Below, piece by piece: positions 16,659 to 27,109 of a DNA stretch of 64,000 nucleotides. Within the stretch, counting starts at the first letter, position 1; every line of letters begins with the position of its first letter. The notes beneath the pieces were generated by a model. The model searched no databases, was not told where the DNA came from, and saw only the letters and a program-made list of their open reading frames with translations. Both the position numbers and the translations under genes were made by a program. The DNA is from Aliidongia dinghuensis (GTDB lineage Bacteria > Pseudomonadota > Alphaproteobacteria > ATCC43930 > CGMCC-115725). The DNA lies in assembly GCF_014643535.1 (NCBI RefSeq), contig NZ_BMJQ01000008.1, positions 1 through 64,000 of the forward strand, written 5' to 3'.

Positions 16659-18452
16659 TCAGAACTGCTCCGGATCGAACGCCACGACCGTGGCGCCGCC
16701 GCCGATGGCGCTCAGCTGGGCTGCAGCCGGCGTCAGGTATTGCTCGGCGTAGAAGCGCGCCGTCATCAGCTTCGCCTCGTTGAAGCCGGCGTCGCCCGCA
16801 CCACGCGCAAGCTGGGCCTGCGCCGCCAATGCCTGGCGAGCCAGCAGCCAGCCGCCGGCGACGGTCGCGAACAGGTTGAGGTAGGGCACCGAGCCCGCGG
16901 CGGCGCGCGCCGGGTCGGCCGCGAAGCTTTCGACCAGGAGGCGGGTTGCCTGCTCGACGGCGTCGAGCCCGTTCTTGAGGCTGCGGCGCAGCACGGCGAG
17001 ATCGTCGCCCGGCTGCTCGGCGAGCGGGGCGTCGAGCTCGCGCATGAGTGCCACGAAGGCAGCCGCGGCGGCGCCCTGGTCGCGCATCAGCTTGCGGCCG
17101 AGCAAGTCCATCGCCTGGATGCCGTTCGTGCCCTCGTAGATCGGCGTGATGCGCGCATCGCGGAAATGCTGGGCGATGCCGCTTTCCTCGATGAAGCCCA
17201 TGCCGCCATAGACCTGCACCGCGAGTGAGCTGTTCTCGACGCCGAGGTCGGTCGACCAGGCCTTGACCAGCGGGATTGCCAAGTCGACCAGCAGCTGCGC
17301 CTTGGCGCGATCGGCTTCCTCGGGCAGGTGGCGTGCGCGGTCGATCTGGCCGGCGGTGAAATAAGCGAGCGCCCGGGCTGCCTCGGTGCGCGACTTGATC
17401 GCGAGCAGCATGCGCTTGACGTCGGGGTGATAGAGGATCGGCAGCGGCGTGTCGCTCTTGCCGCCGGTGAGCGTCCGGCCCTGGACGCGCGTCCGGGCAT
17501 AGTCGCGCGCCTGCTGGTAAGCGCGCTCCGAAATCGCGACGCCCTGCAGGCCGACATTGAGGCGTGCATTGTTCATCATGGTGAACATGCACTCCATGCC
17601 CTTGTTCTCTTCGCCGATCAGGTAGCCGATGGCGCCCTCGTTGTCGCCATAGGCCAGCACCGCGGTCGGGCTCGCGTGGATGCCGAGCTTGTGCTCCAGG
17701 CTGACGCAGCGCACGTCGTTGCGCGCACCCAGGCTGCCGTCTTCGTTCACCAGGAACTTCGGCACCAGGAACAGCGAGATGCCGCGTGTGCCGGCCGGGC
17801 CGTCGGGCAGGCGGGCCAGAACCAGGTGGACCAGGTTCGGGGCCATGTCGTGCTCACCATAGGTGATGAAGATCTTCTGGCCGGTGATGCGGTAATGGTC
17901 GCCCTCGCGCACCGCCTTGGTGCGGAGCGCGCCGACGTCGGAGCCCGCCTGCGGCTCGGTCAGGTTCATGGTGCCGGTCCATTCGCCCGAGATCAGCTTC
18001 GGCAGGTAGGTCTCCTGCAGCTCCTTCGTGCCGTGCTTCAGCAGTGCTTCGATGGCGCCGATGGTCAAGAGCGGGCAGAGTGCCCAGGCCATGTTGGCCG
18101 AGTTCCACATCTCGCTGACCGCGAGCGCCACCACGGCCGGCAGGCCCTGGCCGCCCCATTCCTCCTCGAACGGCAGGCTGTTCCAGCCACCGTCGACATA
18201 TGTCTGATAGGCCTCCTTGAAGCCCGCGGGCGTGCGCACCACGCCGTTCTCGACTCGGGCGCCCTCCTGGTCGCCGCTCATGTTGATCGGCGCCAGCACG
18301 TCGCGGGCGAGCTTCGCCGCTTCCTCCAGCACGGCCGCGACCGTGTCGCGGTCGGCACCTTCACAGCCGGGGAGCGAGGCGAGCGCTTCGAGCCCGGCCG
18401 CGTGGTCGAGCGCGAACTGCATGTCGGCGAGCGGAGGATTGTAGGGGATCAT
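16659..18452 (-). CDS. Acyl-CoA dehydrogenase
   Basis: 597 residues, the longer DmdC/AcdA-like form with an extra C-terminal domain. Visible motifs are MNLTEPQAGSDVGAL and KIFITYGEHD (FAD and substrate binding) and IYEGTNGIQAMDLLGRKL with the catalytic Glu region. The enzyme removes two hydrogens from an acyl-CoA and passes electrons to ETF. The ATG at 18452 has a GGGAGAG ribosome site inside the end of the upstream gene; the longer in-frame ORF is a shadow. It follows the FAD-linked oxidase by five bases, so the two are coexpressed. Members of this long subfamily include 3-methylmercaptopropionyl-CoA dehydrogenase, but the substrate here is open. Confidence 0.92.
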   Translation of the reverse strand: MIPYNPPLADMQFALDHAAGLEALASLPGCEGADRDTVAAVLEEAAKLARDVLAPINMSGDQEGARVENGVVRTPAGFKEAYQTYVDGGWNSLPFEEEWGGQGLPAVVALAVSEMWNSANMAWALCPLLTIGAIEALLKHGTKELQETYLPKLISGEWTGTMNLTEPQAGSDVGALRTKAVREGDHYRITGQKIFITYGEHDMAPNLVHLVLARLPDGPAGTRGISLFLVPKFLVNEDGSLGARNDVRCVSLEHKLGIHASPTAVLAYGDNEGAIGYLIGEENKGMECMFTMMNNARLNVGLQGVAISERAYQQARDYARTRVQGRTLTGGKSDTPLPILYHPDVKRMLLAIKSRTEAARALAYFTAGQIDRARHLPEEADRAKAQLLVDLAIPLVKAWSTDLGVENSSLAVQVYGGMGFIEESGIAQHFRDARITPIYEGTNGIQAMDLLGRKLMRDQGAAAAAFVALMRELDAPLAEQPGDDLAVLRRSLKNGLDAVEQATRLLVESFAADPARAAAGSVPYLNLFATVAGGWLLARQALAAQAQLARGAGDAGFNEAKLMTARFYAEQYLTPAAAQLSAIGGGATVVAFDPEQF

Positions 18453-18457
18453 TCGGG

Positions 18458-19900
<1,443 letters not shown>

Positions 19901-19953
19901 GGACGTCTCCTCGCACATCATTGCATGAAATCTAGCATGGAACCGTGAGCGGC

Positions 19954-20934
19954 CTAGCGCGGTGCGGCGGCGCGGCGCAGCCGGTCGTTGATCGCGGCAC
20001 CCAGGCCCTCTTCGGGGATCGGCATGACGGCGATGCCGGTGAATTCGGGCCGGTCGAGCGCGCGCAGGCCGGCGAACAGGTGCTGCGCCGCCTCGACCAG
20101 GTCGGCGCTCGCCGACAGCTGCAGGTCGGGGGCCCGCACGCCTGCCGGCGGAGGGCCGAAGCCCATGAACGCCTCGCCCGGCCGCGGGTCGATCGCGTCG
20201 AGGCGCACCGGCAGCGCCGGCGCATAGTGGCTGGTCATCATGCCCGGAGCGACCCGAGCCAGGCCGTCGGCGACTGGCAGGCCCTGCTCGATCGGGCCGA
20301 TCGCCGCCTCGATCGCCGCTTGCGCGACCCCGCCCGGGCGCAGCAGCCGCGCCGGTTCCTCCGTCAGGTCGAGCACGGTCGATTCGAGCCCGACCCGACA
20401 GGGGCCGCCGTCCAGGATCTGGCTCACCCGATCGCCCAGCTCGTCGCGGACATGGGCGGCCGTCGTCGGGCTGACGCGGCCCGACCGGTTGGCGCTCGGG
20501 GCCGCGATCGGCCGGCCGACGGCGCGCAGCAGCTGCTGCGCCAGGGGATGGGCCGGGACGCGCACGGCAAGGCTGTCGAGCCCGGCGCTCGCGAGCAAGC
20601 TGACGCGGCAATCCGGCCGGCGCGGCAGGACGAGCGTCAGGGCGCCCGGCCAGAACAGGTCCGCGAGCCGCTTCGCCCGGTCGTCGAACACGACGTGATT
20701 GCGAGCCGCCGCCACGTCCGGCAGATGGATGATGAGCGGGTTGAAGCGCGGCCGCTCCTTGGCGGCGAAGATGCGGGTCACCGACAGGTCGCTGGTCGCG
20801 TCGCCGCCCAGGCCATAGACCGTCTCGGTCGGGAACGCGACCAGCCGGCCGTTCTTCAGATGCTCGACCGCAGCGTCGATGCCGGGCGGCTCTATCGGTT
20901 GGGTCGGCGTCTCGTCTTGATCTTCGGCTGGCAT
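19954..20934 (-). CDS. tsaC: Threonylcarbamoyl-AMP synthase (Sua5 type)
   Basis: 326 residues. The N-terminal YrdC domain (about 15-205) contains VAFPTETVYGLGGDA, KERPRFNPLIIH and the PSANRSGRVSPT loop. A C-terminal Sua5 domain follows (about 225-320), introduced by the conserved PGMMTSHYAP linker. The enzyme makes threonylcarbamoyl-AMP from threonine, bicarbonate and ATP for the t6A modification of tRNA position 37. The two-domain length is typical of Sua5 rather than the short TsaC. It precedes the FAD-linked oxidase by 53 bases on the same strand, and is divergent from cheX. Confidence 0.93.
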   Translation of the reverse strand: MPAEDQDETPTQPIEPPGIDAAVEHLKNGRLVAFPTETVYGLGGDATSDLSVTRIFAAKERPRFNPLIIHLPDVAAARNHVVFDDRAKRLADLFWPGALTLVLPRRPDCRVSLLASAGLDSLAVRVPAHPLAQQLLRAVGRPIAAPSANRSGRVSPTTAAHVRDELGDRVSQILDGGPCRVGLESTVLDLTEEPARLLRPGGVAQAAIEAAIGPIEQGLPVADGLARVAPGMMTSHYAPALPVRLDAIDPRPGEAFMGFGPPPAGVRAPDLQLSASADLVEAAQHLFAGLRALDRPEFTGIAVMPIPEEGLGAAINDRLRRAAAPR

Positions 20935-21073
20935 CGGTCCCGTGCGGTCGCGTCGTACTCCCGTTGCGGGTTGGGAGCGGGACCGGAAGTTTGCCCCGAG
21001 CCGATGCCAGGCTCAAAGAAATCTTTACGATCTCGGTCCAGGGTGGCGCGCATCCCCGAGGGAGAATACGCAC

Positions 21074-21532
21074 ATGTCGGACCTGGGTATCACGACCGAA
21101 GAGGCGATCGATCTGGCGATCGAGGTGTGGCGGGGCTTTCTCGGCGTCGAGCTGGTGCCGCGCTTCGACGAGCCCGCCCATGAGCCGCCGGAATCCTCCG
21201 TCTCCGGCTGCGTGACGCTGAAGGGTGCATGGTACGGCGGCATCATCGTGACGCTGCCGGGGAGCCTCGGCGTGATGGTGACACGGAGCGTGCTGGCACT
21301 CGACGATCCGCAGCCCGAAGATGTCCAGGACGTCGTGGGCGAGCTTGCCAACATGATGGCCGGCCGACTCAAGCATCAGCTGCCGCCGGACACGCAGATC
21401 TCGCTGCCCATGGTCGCGACCGGCGATCATTTCCACCTGTCGATCCCGGGTGCCCGGGTCGCGATGGAGCTCGATTTCGCGGTCGAGGAGACGCCGCTGC
21501 GCATCCGCTTCATCAAGGTCGAGCAATCCTGA
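21074..21532 (+). CDS. CheX-like chemotaxis phosphatase domain protein
   Basis: 152 residues. The segment VVGELANMMAGRLKHQLP carries the E-x2-N motif used by CheC/CheX-type phosphatases, which remove phosphate from CheY-like proteins. VSGCVTLKGAWYGGIIVTLP is the matching beta-rich core. The start at 21074 follows a GGGAGAATACGCAC stretch; the frame extends upstream but without similarity. Two receiver-domain genes follow on the same strand, so it probably resets one of them (inference). There is no CheA or CheW in the window. Confidence 0.8.
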   Translation: MSDLGITTEEAIDLAIEVWRGFLGVELVPRFDEPAHEPPESSVSGCVTLKGAWYGGIIVTLPGSLGVMVTRSVLALDDPQPEDVQDVVGELANMMAGRLKHQLPPDTQISLPMVATGDHFHLSIPGARVAMELDFAVEETPLRIRFIKVEQS

Positions 21533-21662
21533 GCGCCCGACCTCACGTCATGAAACTATCGGTTGGCTGATGGCCGCCAGCCGCTTATGCATCCGAGCCC
21601 CGATGGCCGCCCGAACCGGCGGCCGGGCGGGTTAACGCGGCGCCGGCCGCAGGAGTGAAACC

Positions 21663-22409
21663 GTGTCGGGCTTTACCGTTCTGATCGTCGATGATTCGCG
21701 CAGTATTCGGACCATCGCTAAAAATGCCATGGGTATGCTGCGCGGCGCCCAGATCGTCGAGGCCGGCGACGGCGACAGCGCCGTCAAGCTCTATAAGCAG
21801 CACATGGCCGACATCGTGTTCATGGACATCACCATGCCGGGGCTGAACGGCCTCGAGGCGCTGGCCGCGATCAAGTCGTTCGATCCTGCGGCCCATGTCG
21901 TCATGCTGACGGCGGAAAGCTCACTCGACACGGTCGTCAAGGCCAAGGAGCTCAAGGCAGACGGCTTCATCGCCAAGCCGTTCGAGCCGGCGCGGATCGC
22001 CCGTATGGTCGCCGACCGGATGGCGCAGGAGCCGAAGCCGATCCACGTGCTGGTGGCCGACGATGCGCGCTCGATCCGCACGATCGTGCGCCGCTCGCTC
22101 ACCAGCCTGCCGCACGTCTTCCGCATCCGCGAGGCCGAGGACGGCGCGCAGGTGGCCGACATGGCCGAGGCACGCCCGGCCGATCTCGTGTTCCTCGACA
22201 TCCACATGCCGAACCAGACCGGGATGGAGGCGCTGATCCGCATCCGCAAGCGCTCGCCCGAGGCGCATATCGTGATGCTGACGTCGGACGCGTCGGCCGG
22301 GGCGGTTTCCGGTGCCAAGGCACTGGGCGCCAACGATTATATCCTGAAGCCCTTCACCGCCGATCAACTGGCCTCGGTCGTCGACCGGTTCGTCGCGGCG
22401 CGCGGCTGA
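21663..22409 (+). CDS. Tandem double-receiver response regulator
   Basis: 248 residues made of two CheY-like receiver domains. Domain one (about 4-120) has LIVDDSRSIR, the phospho-acceptor Asp in VFMDITMPGLNG, the Thr in MLTAES and the Lys in AKPFEP. Domain two (about 128-245) has LVADDARSIR, the Asp in VFLDIHMPNQTG, MLTSDA and LKPFTA. There is no output domain. The GTG start at 21663 follows AGGAG with eight bases spacing. It follows the CheX-like gene by 130 bases. Two intact receivers in one chain may compete for, or exchange, phosphate (inference). Confidence 0.9.
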   Translation: MSGFTVLIVDDSRSIRTIAKNAMGMLRGAQIVEAGDGDSAVKLYKQHMADIVFMDITMPGLNGLEALAAIKSFDPAAHVVMLTAESSLDTVVKAKELKADGFIAKPFEPARIARMVADRMAQEPKPIHVLVADDARSIRTIVRRSLTSLPHVFRIREAEDGAQVADMAEARPADLVFLDIHMPNQTGMEALIRIRKRSPEAHIVMLTSDASAGAVSGAKALGANDYILKPFTADQLASVVDRFVAARG

Positions 22410-22558
22410 TGCGAGGCGCAGCGGACGCCCGGTTGCGGAAAGCCCATCGGCCGCTGCCTCTCGTTGACACGGATCAAACGAAGCATCAACCTGGAACGGC
22501 AGCGGCGGCAACGCCGGTGAAGGACTGACATCGTTCCCAAAGGGAGGCATGTCACGAG

Positions 22559-22939
22559 ATGGCGCGCATACTGGTCATCGATGATGATCCGACGATTCGA
22601 TCGCTCATTGGCGGGCTCCTCGAGGCGGCCGGACATTCCTCTGTCGAGGCGCGGGACGGGCGCGACGGCATCGAGATCTTCGCCAAGCAGGCGATCGACT
22701 TGGTCGTCACCGACATCGTGATGCCGGAGCAGGAAGGCATCGAGACGATCGGGGCTCTCCGCCGGCTGAGCCGCACGGTGCCGATCCTGGCGATCTCGGG
22801 CAGCGCCACTATCGGCAGTCCCGGAGACTACCTGCGGGCGGCGGCGGCACTGGGCGCGTCGGGCACGCTGCAGAAACCGTTTGCGCCGGACGCGCTGATG
22901 GCGGCGGTCGATCGCCTGCTCGCCACGCTCGGCTGCTGA
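22559..22939 (+). CDS. Single-domain response regulator
   Basis: 126 residues, one receiver domain. Acidic residues are in VIDDDPTIR, the phospho-acceptor Asp is in VVTDIVMPEQEG, the Ser/Thr position is AISGSA and the Lys is in LQKPFAP. No output domain. It is the third of a CheX - double receiver - receiver set on the same strand. A GGGAGG ribosome site lies 12 bases upstream. The kinase is not in the window. Confidence 0.9.
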   Translation: MARILVIDDDPTIRSLIGGLLEAAGHSSVEARDGRDGIEIFAKQAIDLVVTDIVMPEQEGIETIGALRRLSRTVPILAISGSATIGSPGDYLRAAAALGASGTLQKPFAPDALMAAVDRLLATLGC

Positions 22940-22948
22940 GGTTTCATC

Positions 22949-22993
22949 TGCTGGGGGCTTGGGTGTTGGGGTCTCGGTTGCTGGGGGCTCGGG
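22949..22993. repeat. Three copies of a 15-bp direct repeat
   Basis: Units at 22949-22963, 22964-22978 and 22979-22993 follow the pattern TGCTGGGGGCTCGGG with a few changes, the middle unit being the most divergent. They begin nine bases after the receiver gene stop and end 50 bases before the methyltransferase start. This is one of several such repeats at gene boundaries in the window. Confidence 0.85.
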
Positions 22994-23042
22994 CGCGCGC
23001 CGCGCAATTCTGTCGACGGGCGCGGCGCGGTATATGACGGGC

Positions 23043-23969
23043 ATGACCGAGCCCGCTTCCGATGATCCGCAACAGCTCACGGCCTATCTTGCCGCCGATG
23101 GCTTCCGCGAGCCGCTGCTCGAGGAGCTGGGGCCGGAGGTCGAGGTACATGACCGCCTGATCCTGGCACCGGGGCCAGCCCGGCCGGCGGCCTGGGCGCA
23201 GAATGTCTGGCATGGCGTCGAACGCATTCCGATCGCCTCGATCAAGGACGGGGCGCGGGCGCTCAAGACGCGCGGGCGCAACTGGGGCCTGTGGCCGCTC
23301 GGTCATTTCCGGCGCGCTCAATTGATCCAGGACTTGCTGCCGCACGTCGGGGCCAAGCCGCTCGTGTTCCCGGCGCCCGTGCCGACCGCGCCGTTCGGCT
23401 CCTGGACCCTGCTCGAGCCGGATCTGATCCTGGCGGCCGCCCACTGCTCGAGCCCGTTCCGCCATGGCGAGGCCCGCTTTGTCGAGAATCGCGAGGCGCC
23501 GCCCAACCGGGCCTACCTCAAGCTCTGGGAGGCGCTGACGCTCGCGCGCCGCTATCCGGGGCCGGGCGACCGCTGCGTCGATCTGGGCGCCAGCCCCGGC
23601 GGCTGGACCTGGGTGCTGCAACAACTGGGCGCGGACGTGCTCAGCATCGACAAGGCACCGCTCGATCCGGCGATTGCGGCCCTGCCGCGCGTCACTCATC
23701 GGCAGCAGAGCGCCTTCGCGCTCGATCCGGGCGAGGTCGGGCCGGTCGATTTCCTGTGCAGCGACGTCATCTGCTATCCGGCCCGGCTGCTCCGGCTGGT
23801 CGAGTCCTGGCTCGCGAGCGGCCTCGTGCGCAACTTCATCTGCACGATCAAGTTCCAGGCCGAGACCGATCACGCGACGGCCCGCGCCTTTGCCGCGATA
23901 CCGGGCTCTCGGGTGCTGCATCTCCATCACAACAAGCACGAGCTCACCTGGATGAAGCTCGATCAGTAA
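23043..23969 (+). CDS. RlmM/FtsJ-like RNA 2'-O-methyltransferase
   Basis: 308 residues. The C-terminal half is a SAM-dependent methyltransferase of the FtsJ fold, with CVDLGASPGGWTWVL as the SAM loop and FICTIKFQAET containing the Lys expected for 2'-O-methylation. The N-terminal half resembles the RNA-binding front part of RlmM, which modifies C2498 of 23S rRNA. The start is set at the ATG at 23043, two residues after another ATG; a longer frame runs back through the 15-bp repeat and is unlikely. I did not see a reason to name it RlmM outright. Confidence 0.78.
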   Translation: MTEPASDDPQQLTAYLAADGFREPLLEELGPEVEVHDRLILAPGPARPAAWAQNVWHGVERIPIASIKDGARALKTRGRNWGLWPLGHFRRAQLIQDLLPHVGAKPLVFPAPVPTAPFGSWTLLEPDLILAAAHCSSPFRHGEARFVENREAPPNRAYLKLWEALTLARRYPGPGDRCVDLGASPGGWTWVLQQLGADVLSIDKAPLDPAIAALPRVTHRQQSAFALDPGEVGPVDFLCSDVICYPARLLRLVESWLASGLVRNFICTIKFQAETDHATARAFAAIPGSRVLHLHHNKHELTWMKLDQ

Positions 23970-24054
23970 CCATCGCGGGTGGCGTTTGCGGTAGACTCCA
24001 GGGCGTCGACAAAAAGAGACCCTCATTGAGCGAGGGCGTCGGGAGGAGTTGCCG

Positions 24055-24582
24055 ATGACCATCTCTGCCAAGAGTCACTTGCATCACCCGGTCGCGCGGC
24101 CGAGCGAGAACCTGGACGAATTCACCGGAATCCTGCGTCGCGGCTTCAATTTCTCGGCCGGCAACACGTCGCACTGGAGCTTCGAGGATTGGGAGGCCGC
24201 GGTCGACGCGATCGACGATGAGGAAGACACCGGCGTCGCCCCCAAGATCGGCAGCGACATCTTCGATCCGGCGGAAGTGACCGACGACGAAGGATCCCGC
24301 TTCGAGGGGCACGGGCTCTGGACGCTGTTGGGCCTCGCCTACATGCGCGGGCGGCGGGCGTTCAAGGCCGGCGTGTCCAAGACCGCCCGGCCGTTTCGTA
24401 CGATGCAGCTGAAGCACATGAACGTGCCGACCGGTGTCGGTGACACACTCGAGATGCAGTTCCGCAATGGGTTCGACGACGCGCTCGCGGACGCCGTCGT
24501 CGGCGGCGACCGGACGCCGAACTGGGTGCGCCACGCGCTCAGGGCGCCGCTCATGCGTTCGCGCGCCGAACGCGGCGACTGA
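24055..24582 (+). CDS. Conserved-looking protein of unknown function
   Basis: 175 residues, not recognised. It is strongly acidic in the middle (AIDDEEDTG, VTDDEGSRFEG) and basic at the C-terminus. No signal peptide or membrane segment is visible. The ATG at 24055 follows GGGAGGAG at good spacing; a TTG at 24049 is an alternative. The codon use matches its neighbours, so it looks like a real gene. It converges with the diguanylate cyclase gene (nine bases between stops) and follows the methyltransferase by 85 bases. Confidence 0.7.
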   Translation: MTISAKSHLHHPVARPSENLDEFTGILRRGFNFSAGNTSHWSFEDWEAAVDAIDDEEDTGVAPKIGSDIFDPAEVTDDEGSRFEGHGLWTLLGLAYMRGRRAFKAGVSKTARPFRTMQLKHMNVPTGVGDTLEMQFRNGFDDALADAVVGGDRTPNWVRHALRAPLMRSRAERGD

Positions 24583-24591
24583 GCCCGGAGA

Positions 24592-25626
24592 TTACTTGTT
24601 GCCGGGTACCCGCTCGGCCTTCACCTGGTTGCGCCCGTTCCCCTTGGCGCCGTAGAGCGCCTGGTCGGCGCGACGGACCAACTCGTCGAGCCGCTCGGCC
24701 AGCACGTAGCCGGCGACGCCGATCGAGACCGAGAGATGGCCGATCGACTTGCCGCTCGATGCGTCGCGCAGGCGCTTCTTGCCGACCAGCTCCCGCGTTT
24801 TGTCGGCCAAGGCCTCGGCCTCGGTCACCGACAGGCCAGGCAGCACGGCCGCGAACTCGTCGCCGCCGTACCGCGCGGCGGTGGCGCCCGGTGGCAGTCC
24901 CTCCTTGAGGCAGGACGCGACCAGCTGGATGACCGCGTCGCCGACCTGATGGCCCCAGCTGTCGTTCAGCTGCTTGAAGCTGTCGATGTCAGACAGCAGC
25001 AGCGCCATCTCGGTGTCGGTCTCCATCGAGTGGGCGGCGGCGAGGCGCAGCCGTTCCTCGAAGGCGCGGCGGTTGTAGAGGCCGGTCAGCGGATCGGTCA
25101 TCGCCTCGCGTTTGGAGGCTTCGAGCCCTTGACGCAGTGCACGGATTTCGACGGAGCAGCGTTCGAGCTCGGATTCGAGGCGACGGGTCTTCGCCTCCAT
25201 GTGGCGGGTCGCCAGCACGATCGTATCGACGATCTTGCGCAGCTCGCCATCGGCCGGCAGGCGTGCCGCGATCTTTTCGAGCGCATCGGCAAAGCTCGAC
25301 GTGTCGCGGCCGGCGTTCGCCAACATCTGCAGGATGCGCGTCAGCTCGTTCGACAGTTTTTCGCCGGTCTGGCGGACGACTTCGGTCTGACGCTCGCGGG
25401 CGAAGAATTCCTCGTGCAGCGCCTCGATCAGCGCCAGCGGCACCGCATGGGGGAGTGCTATGGCATGATCGAGTCGCTCGACCAGTTCGGCGTCCTGACG
25501 CGAGGCATAGGCGTACCAGACTTCATAGACACGGGGCGTGGCAGGATGGCCGTGTCGCGCCATATGGGCCCGTACCGCCTCGAAGAACTCCCAGGACCGG
25601 TCGGCGTCCGAACTCTCTATGCTCAT
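24592..25626 (-). CDS. GGDEF domain diguanylate cyclase
   Basis: 344 residues. A C-terminal GGDEF domain (about 180-340) has DPLTGLYNRRAF, LLLSDIDSFKQLND and the active-site loop RYGGDEFAAVLPG. The enzyme makes cyclic di-GMP from two GTP. The RxxD inhibitory I-site that normally precedes the loop is missing (the residues are PPGATAA). The N-terminal region (about 5-75) has an EFFEAVRAHMARHGH-like segment seen in other diguanylate cyclases. A helical region with probable coiled coil links the two. The start at 25626 has a GGAAGA site. The longer frame is a shadow of the parA-like promoter region. Confidence 0.9.
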   Translation of the reverse strand: MSIESSDADRSWEFFEAVRAHMARHGHPATPRVYEVWYAYASRQDAELVERLDHAIALPHAVPLALIEALHEEFFARERQTEVVRQTGEKLSNELTRILQMLANAGRDTSSFADALEKIAARLPADGELRKIVDTIVLATRHMEAKTRRLESELERCSVEIRALRQGLEASKREAMTDPLTGLYNRRAFEERLRLAAAHSMETDTEMALLLSDIDSFKQLNDSWGHQVGDAVIQLVASCLKEGLPPGATAARYGGDEFAAVLPGLSVTEAEALADKTRELVGKKRLRDASSGKSIGHLSVSIGVAGYVLAERLDELVRRADQALYGAKGNGRNQVKAERVPGNK

Positions 25627-25832
25627 CAATTCTTCCGTGTCTGCCGCGGCGCATGGATCACCCGGGCCACGATACGGGCGCCAGAATGCCATGAGTGCAC
25701 GCCATATACGATGGCCAAAGCGGCATCGGACGCCCGGCGGCCGAGCATGCCGCGCCGCTTCACGGCTTGCGGATGACCGGTGAGCAGCATCACACTGCTG
25801 CAATGCGGAACGCACTTGGGGGCGGACGGACC

Positions 25833-26471
25833 ATGGCGGCACGGGTCATCACGATCGCGCAACAAAAAGGCGGCGCCGGCAAGACGACGCTCGCGGCTCA
25901 TCTGGCACTCGCGTGGCTCGCGCAGGGCGAGCGCGTGGCGCTCGTCGACATCGATCCCCAGGGCAGTCTCAGCCAATGGTTCGCGCTGCGCGCCGAGCGC
26001 CTGGGCGCCGGCAAGACCGGCGTCGACTTGACGCAACTCAACGGCTGGCGCGCGAGCGCCGAGATCGACCGGTTGAAGCGCGACCACACCCTGGTCGTCG
26101 TCGATAGCCCGCCGCACGCCCAGACCGATGCCAAGATCGCGGTGCGCGCCGCCGATCTGGTCGTGATCCCGGTGCAGCCGAGCCCGCTCGACGTCTGGGC
26201 GACACGCCCGACCATCGATCTGGCGGTCGCGGAAAAGGTGCCGGTGCTCCTGGTGATGAACCGGGTGCCCACGCGCCGCGCCATGACCGACGACATGATC
26301 GCCGCCCTCAACGGTGTGAAGGCGGAGCTCGCCGACGCCCGCATCGGCAACCGCAGCGGCCTCGCCATGAGCATGGCGGCCGGCCTCGGCATCGCCGAGC
26401 ACGCGCCGGACACGATCGCGGCGCGCGAGATCGGCAAGGCCGCGCGCGAGATCCTGCGCCGGATTGGCTAG
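25833..26471 (+). CDS. ParA/MinD-type ATPase
   Basis: 212 residues with the deviant Walker A QQKGGAGKTTLAAHLA, a Walker A' region DIDPQGSLSQW and Walker B LVVVDSPPH. This is the ParA superfamily used in plasmid or cargo positioning. No ParB-like partner or cargo gene is adjacent, so the cargo is unknown. The start at 25833 is chosen from its position just before the Walker motif, after a GGGGGCGGACGG stretch. It is divergent from the diguanylate cyclase gene and overlaps the convergent FMN reductase by four bases. Confidence 0.85.
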   Translation: MAARVITIAQQKGGAGKTTLAAHLALAWLAQGERVALVDIDPQGSLSQWFALRAERLGAGKTGVDLTQLNGWRASAEIDRLKRDHTLVVVDSPPHAQTDAKIAVRAADLVVIPVQPSPLDVWATRPTIDLAVAEKVPVLLVMNRVPTRRAMTDDMIAALNGVKAELADARIGNRSGLAMSMAAGLGIAEHAPDTIAAREIGKAAREILRRIG

Positions 26472-27031
26472 GCGTCTCTTGCCTCGGTGAAGAAGGTTCG
26501 TGCTTGCTCGACCGCGCGGGCGTCGTGGAGCACGTCGCCCGGCCGGTTGCCGTGCCCCAGCAACGCGCCGCCCCACCGGGCGCCGAGATAGCCCGCCGTC
26601 AGCTCGAGCGAGCCGATCAGCGGGGCGGCCATCCGATCCTCGTCGTCGCTGATTGCCGTCACGGCCCAGAACGTCTTCTGCGCCATGCGCCCCTTGAAGT
26701 CGCATCCGGGCAGGCGCAGCCACGCGCTCCAATAGTCCAGATAGAGCTTGGTCGCCGCCGGCAGGCCGTACCAGTAGAGTGGTGCCACGAAGACGAGGTC
26801 GGTCGGCTGGAGGGTGGCGTCCAGCAACGTCTGCTCATGGCCGGCAGGGGGCGGAAACGGGCTGTCGCCATGACGCAGATCGGCGAAGGGGGCCAGCGGC
26901 AGATCCAGGAGATGGAGCCAGCGCTGCTCGATCGAACTCGAAAGCGCTTCGGCCGCGCGCCGGGCCAGGCGTTCGCTGTTGCCGTCGCGCCGACCGCTGC
27001 CGATCAGGAAGGTGAAGCTTCGCTCGCTCAT
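26468..27031 (-). CDS. NADPH-dependent FMN reductase family protein
   Basis: 187 residues of the flavodoxin-like fold. The N-terminal phosphate loop is IGSGRRDGNSERLARRA, and VFVAPLYWYGLPAATKLYLD is the characteristic second FMN-binding region. The family includes quinone and azo reductases. It is divergent from a LysR-type regulator, with a T-N11-A type inverted repeat between them, so its expression is probably controlled by that regulator. The substrate is unknown. Confidence 0.85.
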   Translation of the reverse strand: MSERSFTFLIGSGRRDGNSERLARRAAEALSSSIEQRWLHLLDLPLAPFADLRHGDSPFPPPAGHEQTLLDATLQPTDLVFVAPLYWYGLPAATKLYLDYWSAWLRLPGCDFKGRMAQKTFWAVTAISDDEDRMAAPLIGSLELTAGYLGARWGGALLGHGNRPGDVLHDARAVEQARTFFTEARDA

Positions 27032-27109
27032 GGGGTCTCGCCATTCCAGGTTCCGCTCCGACGCAGCATGCGGGGCTGCGCCCGGCGGCGCAAACGAGCG
27101 CTTTTCGCT

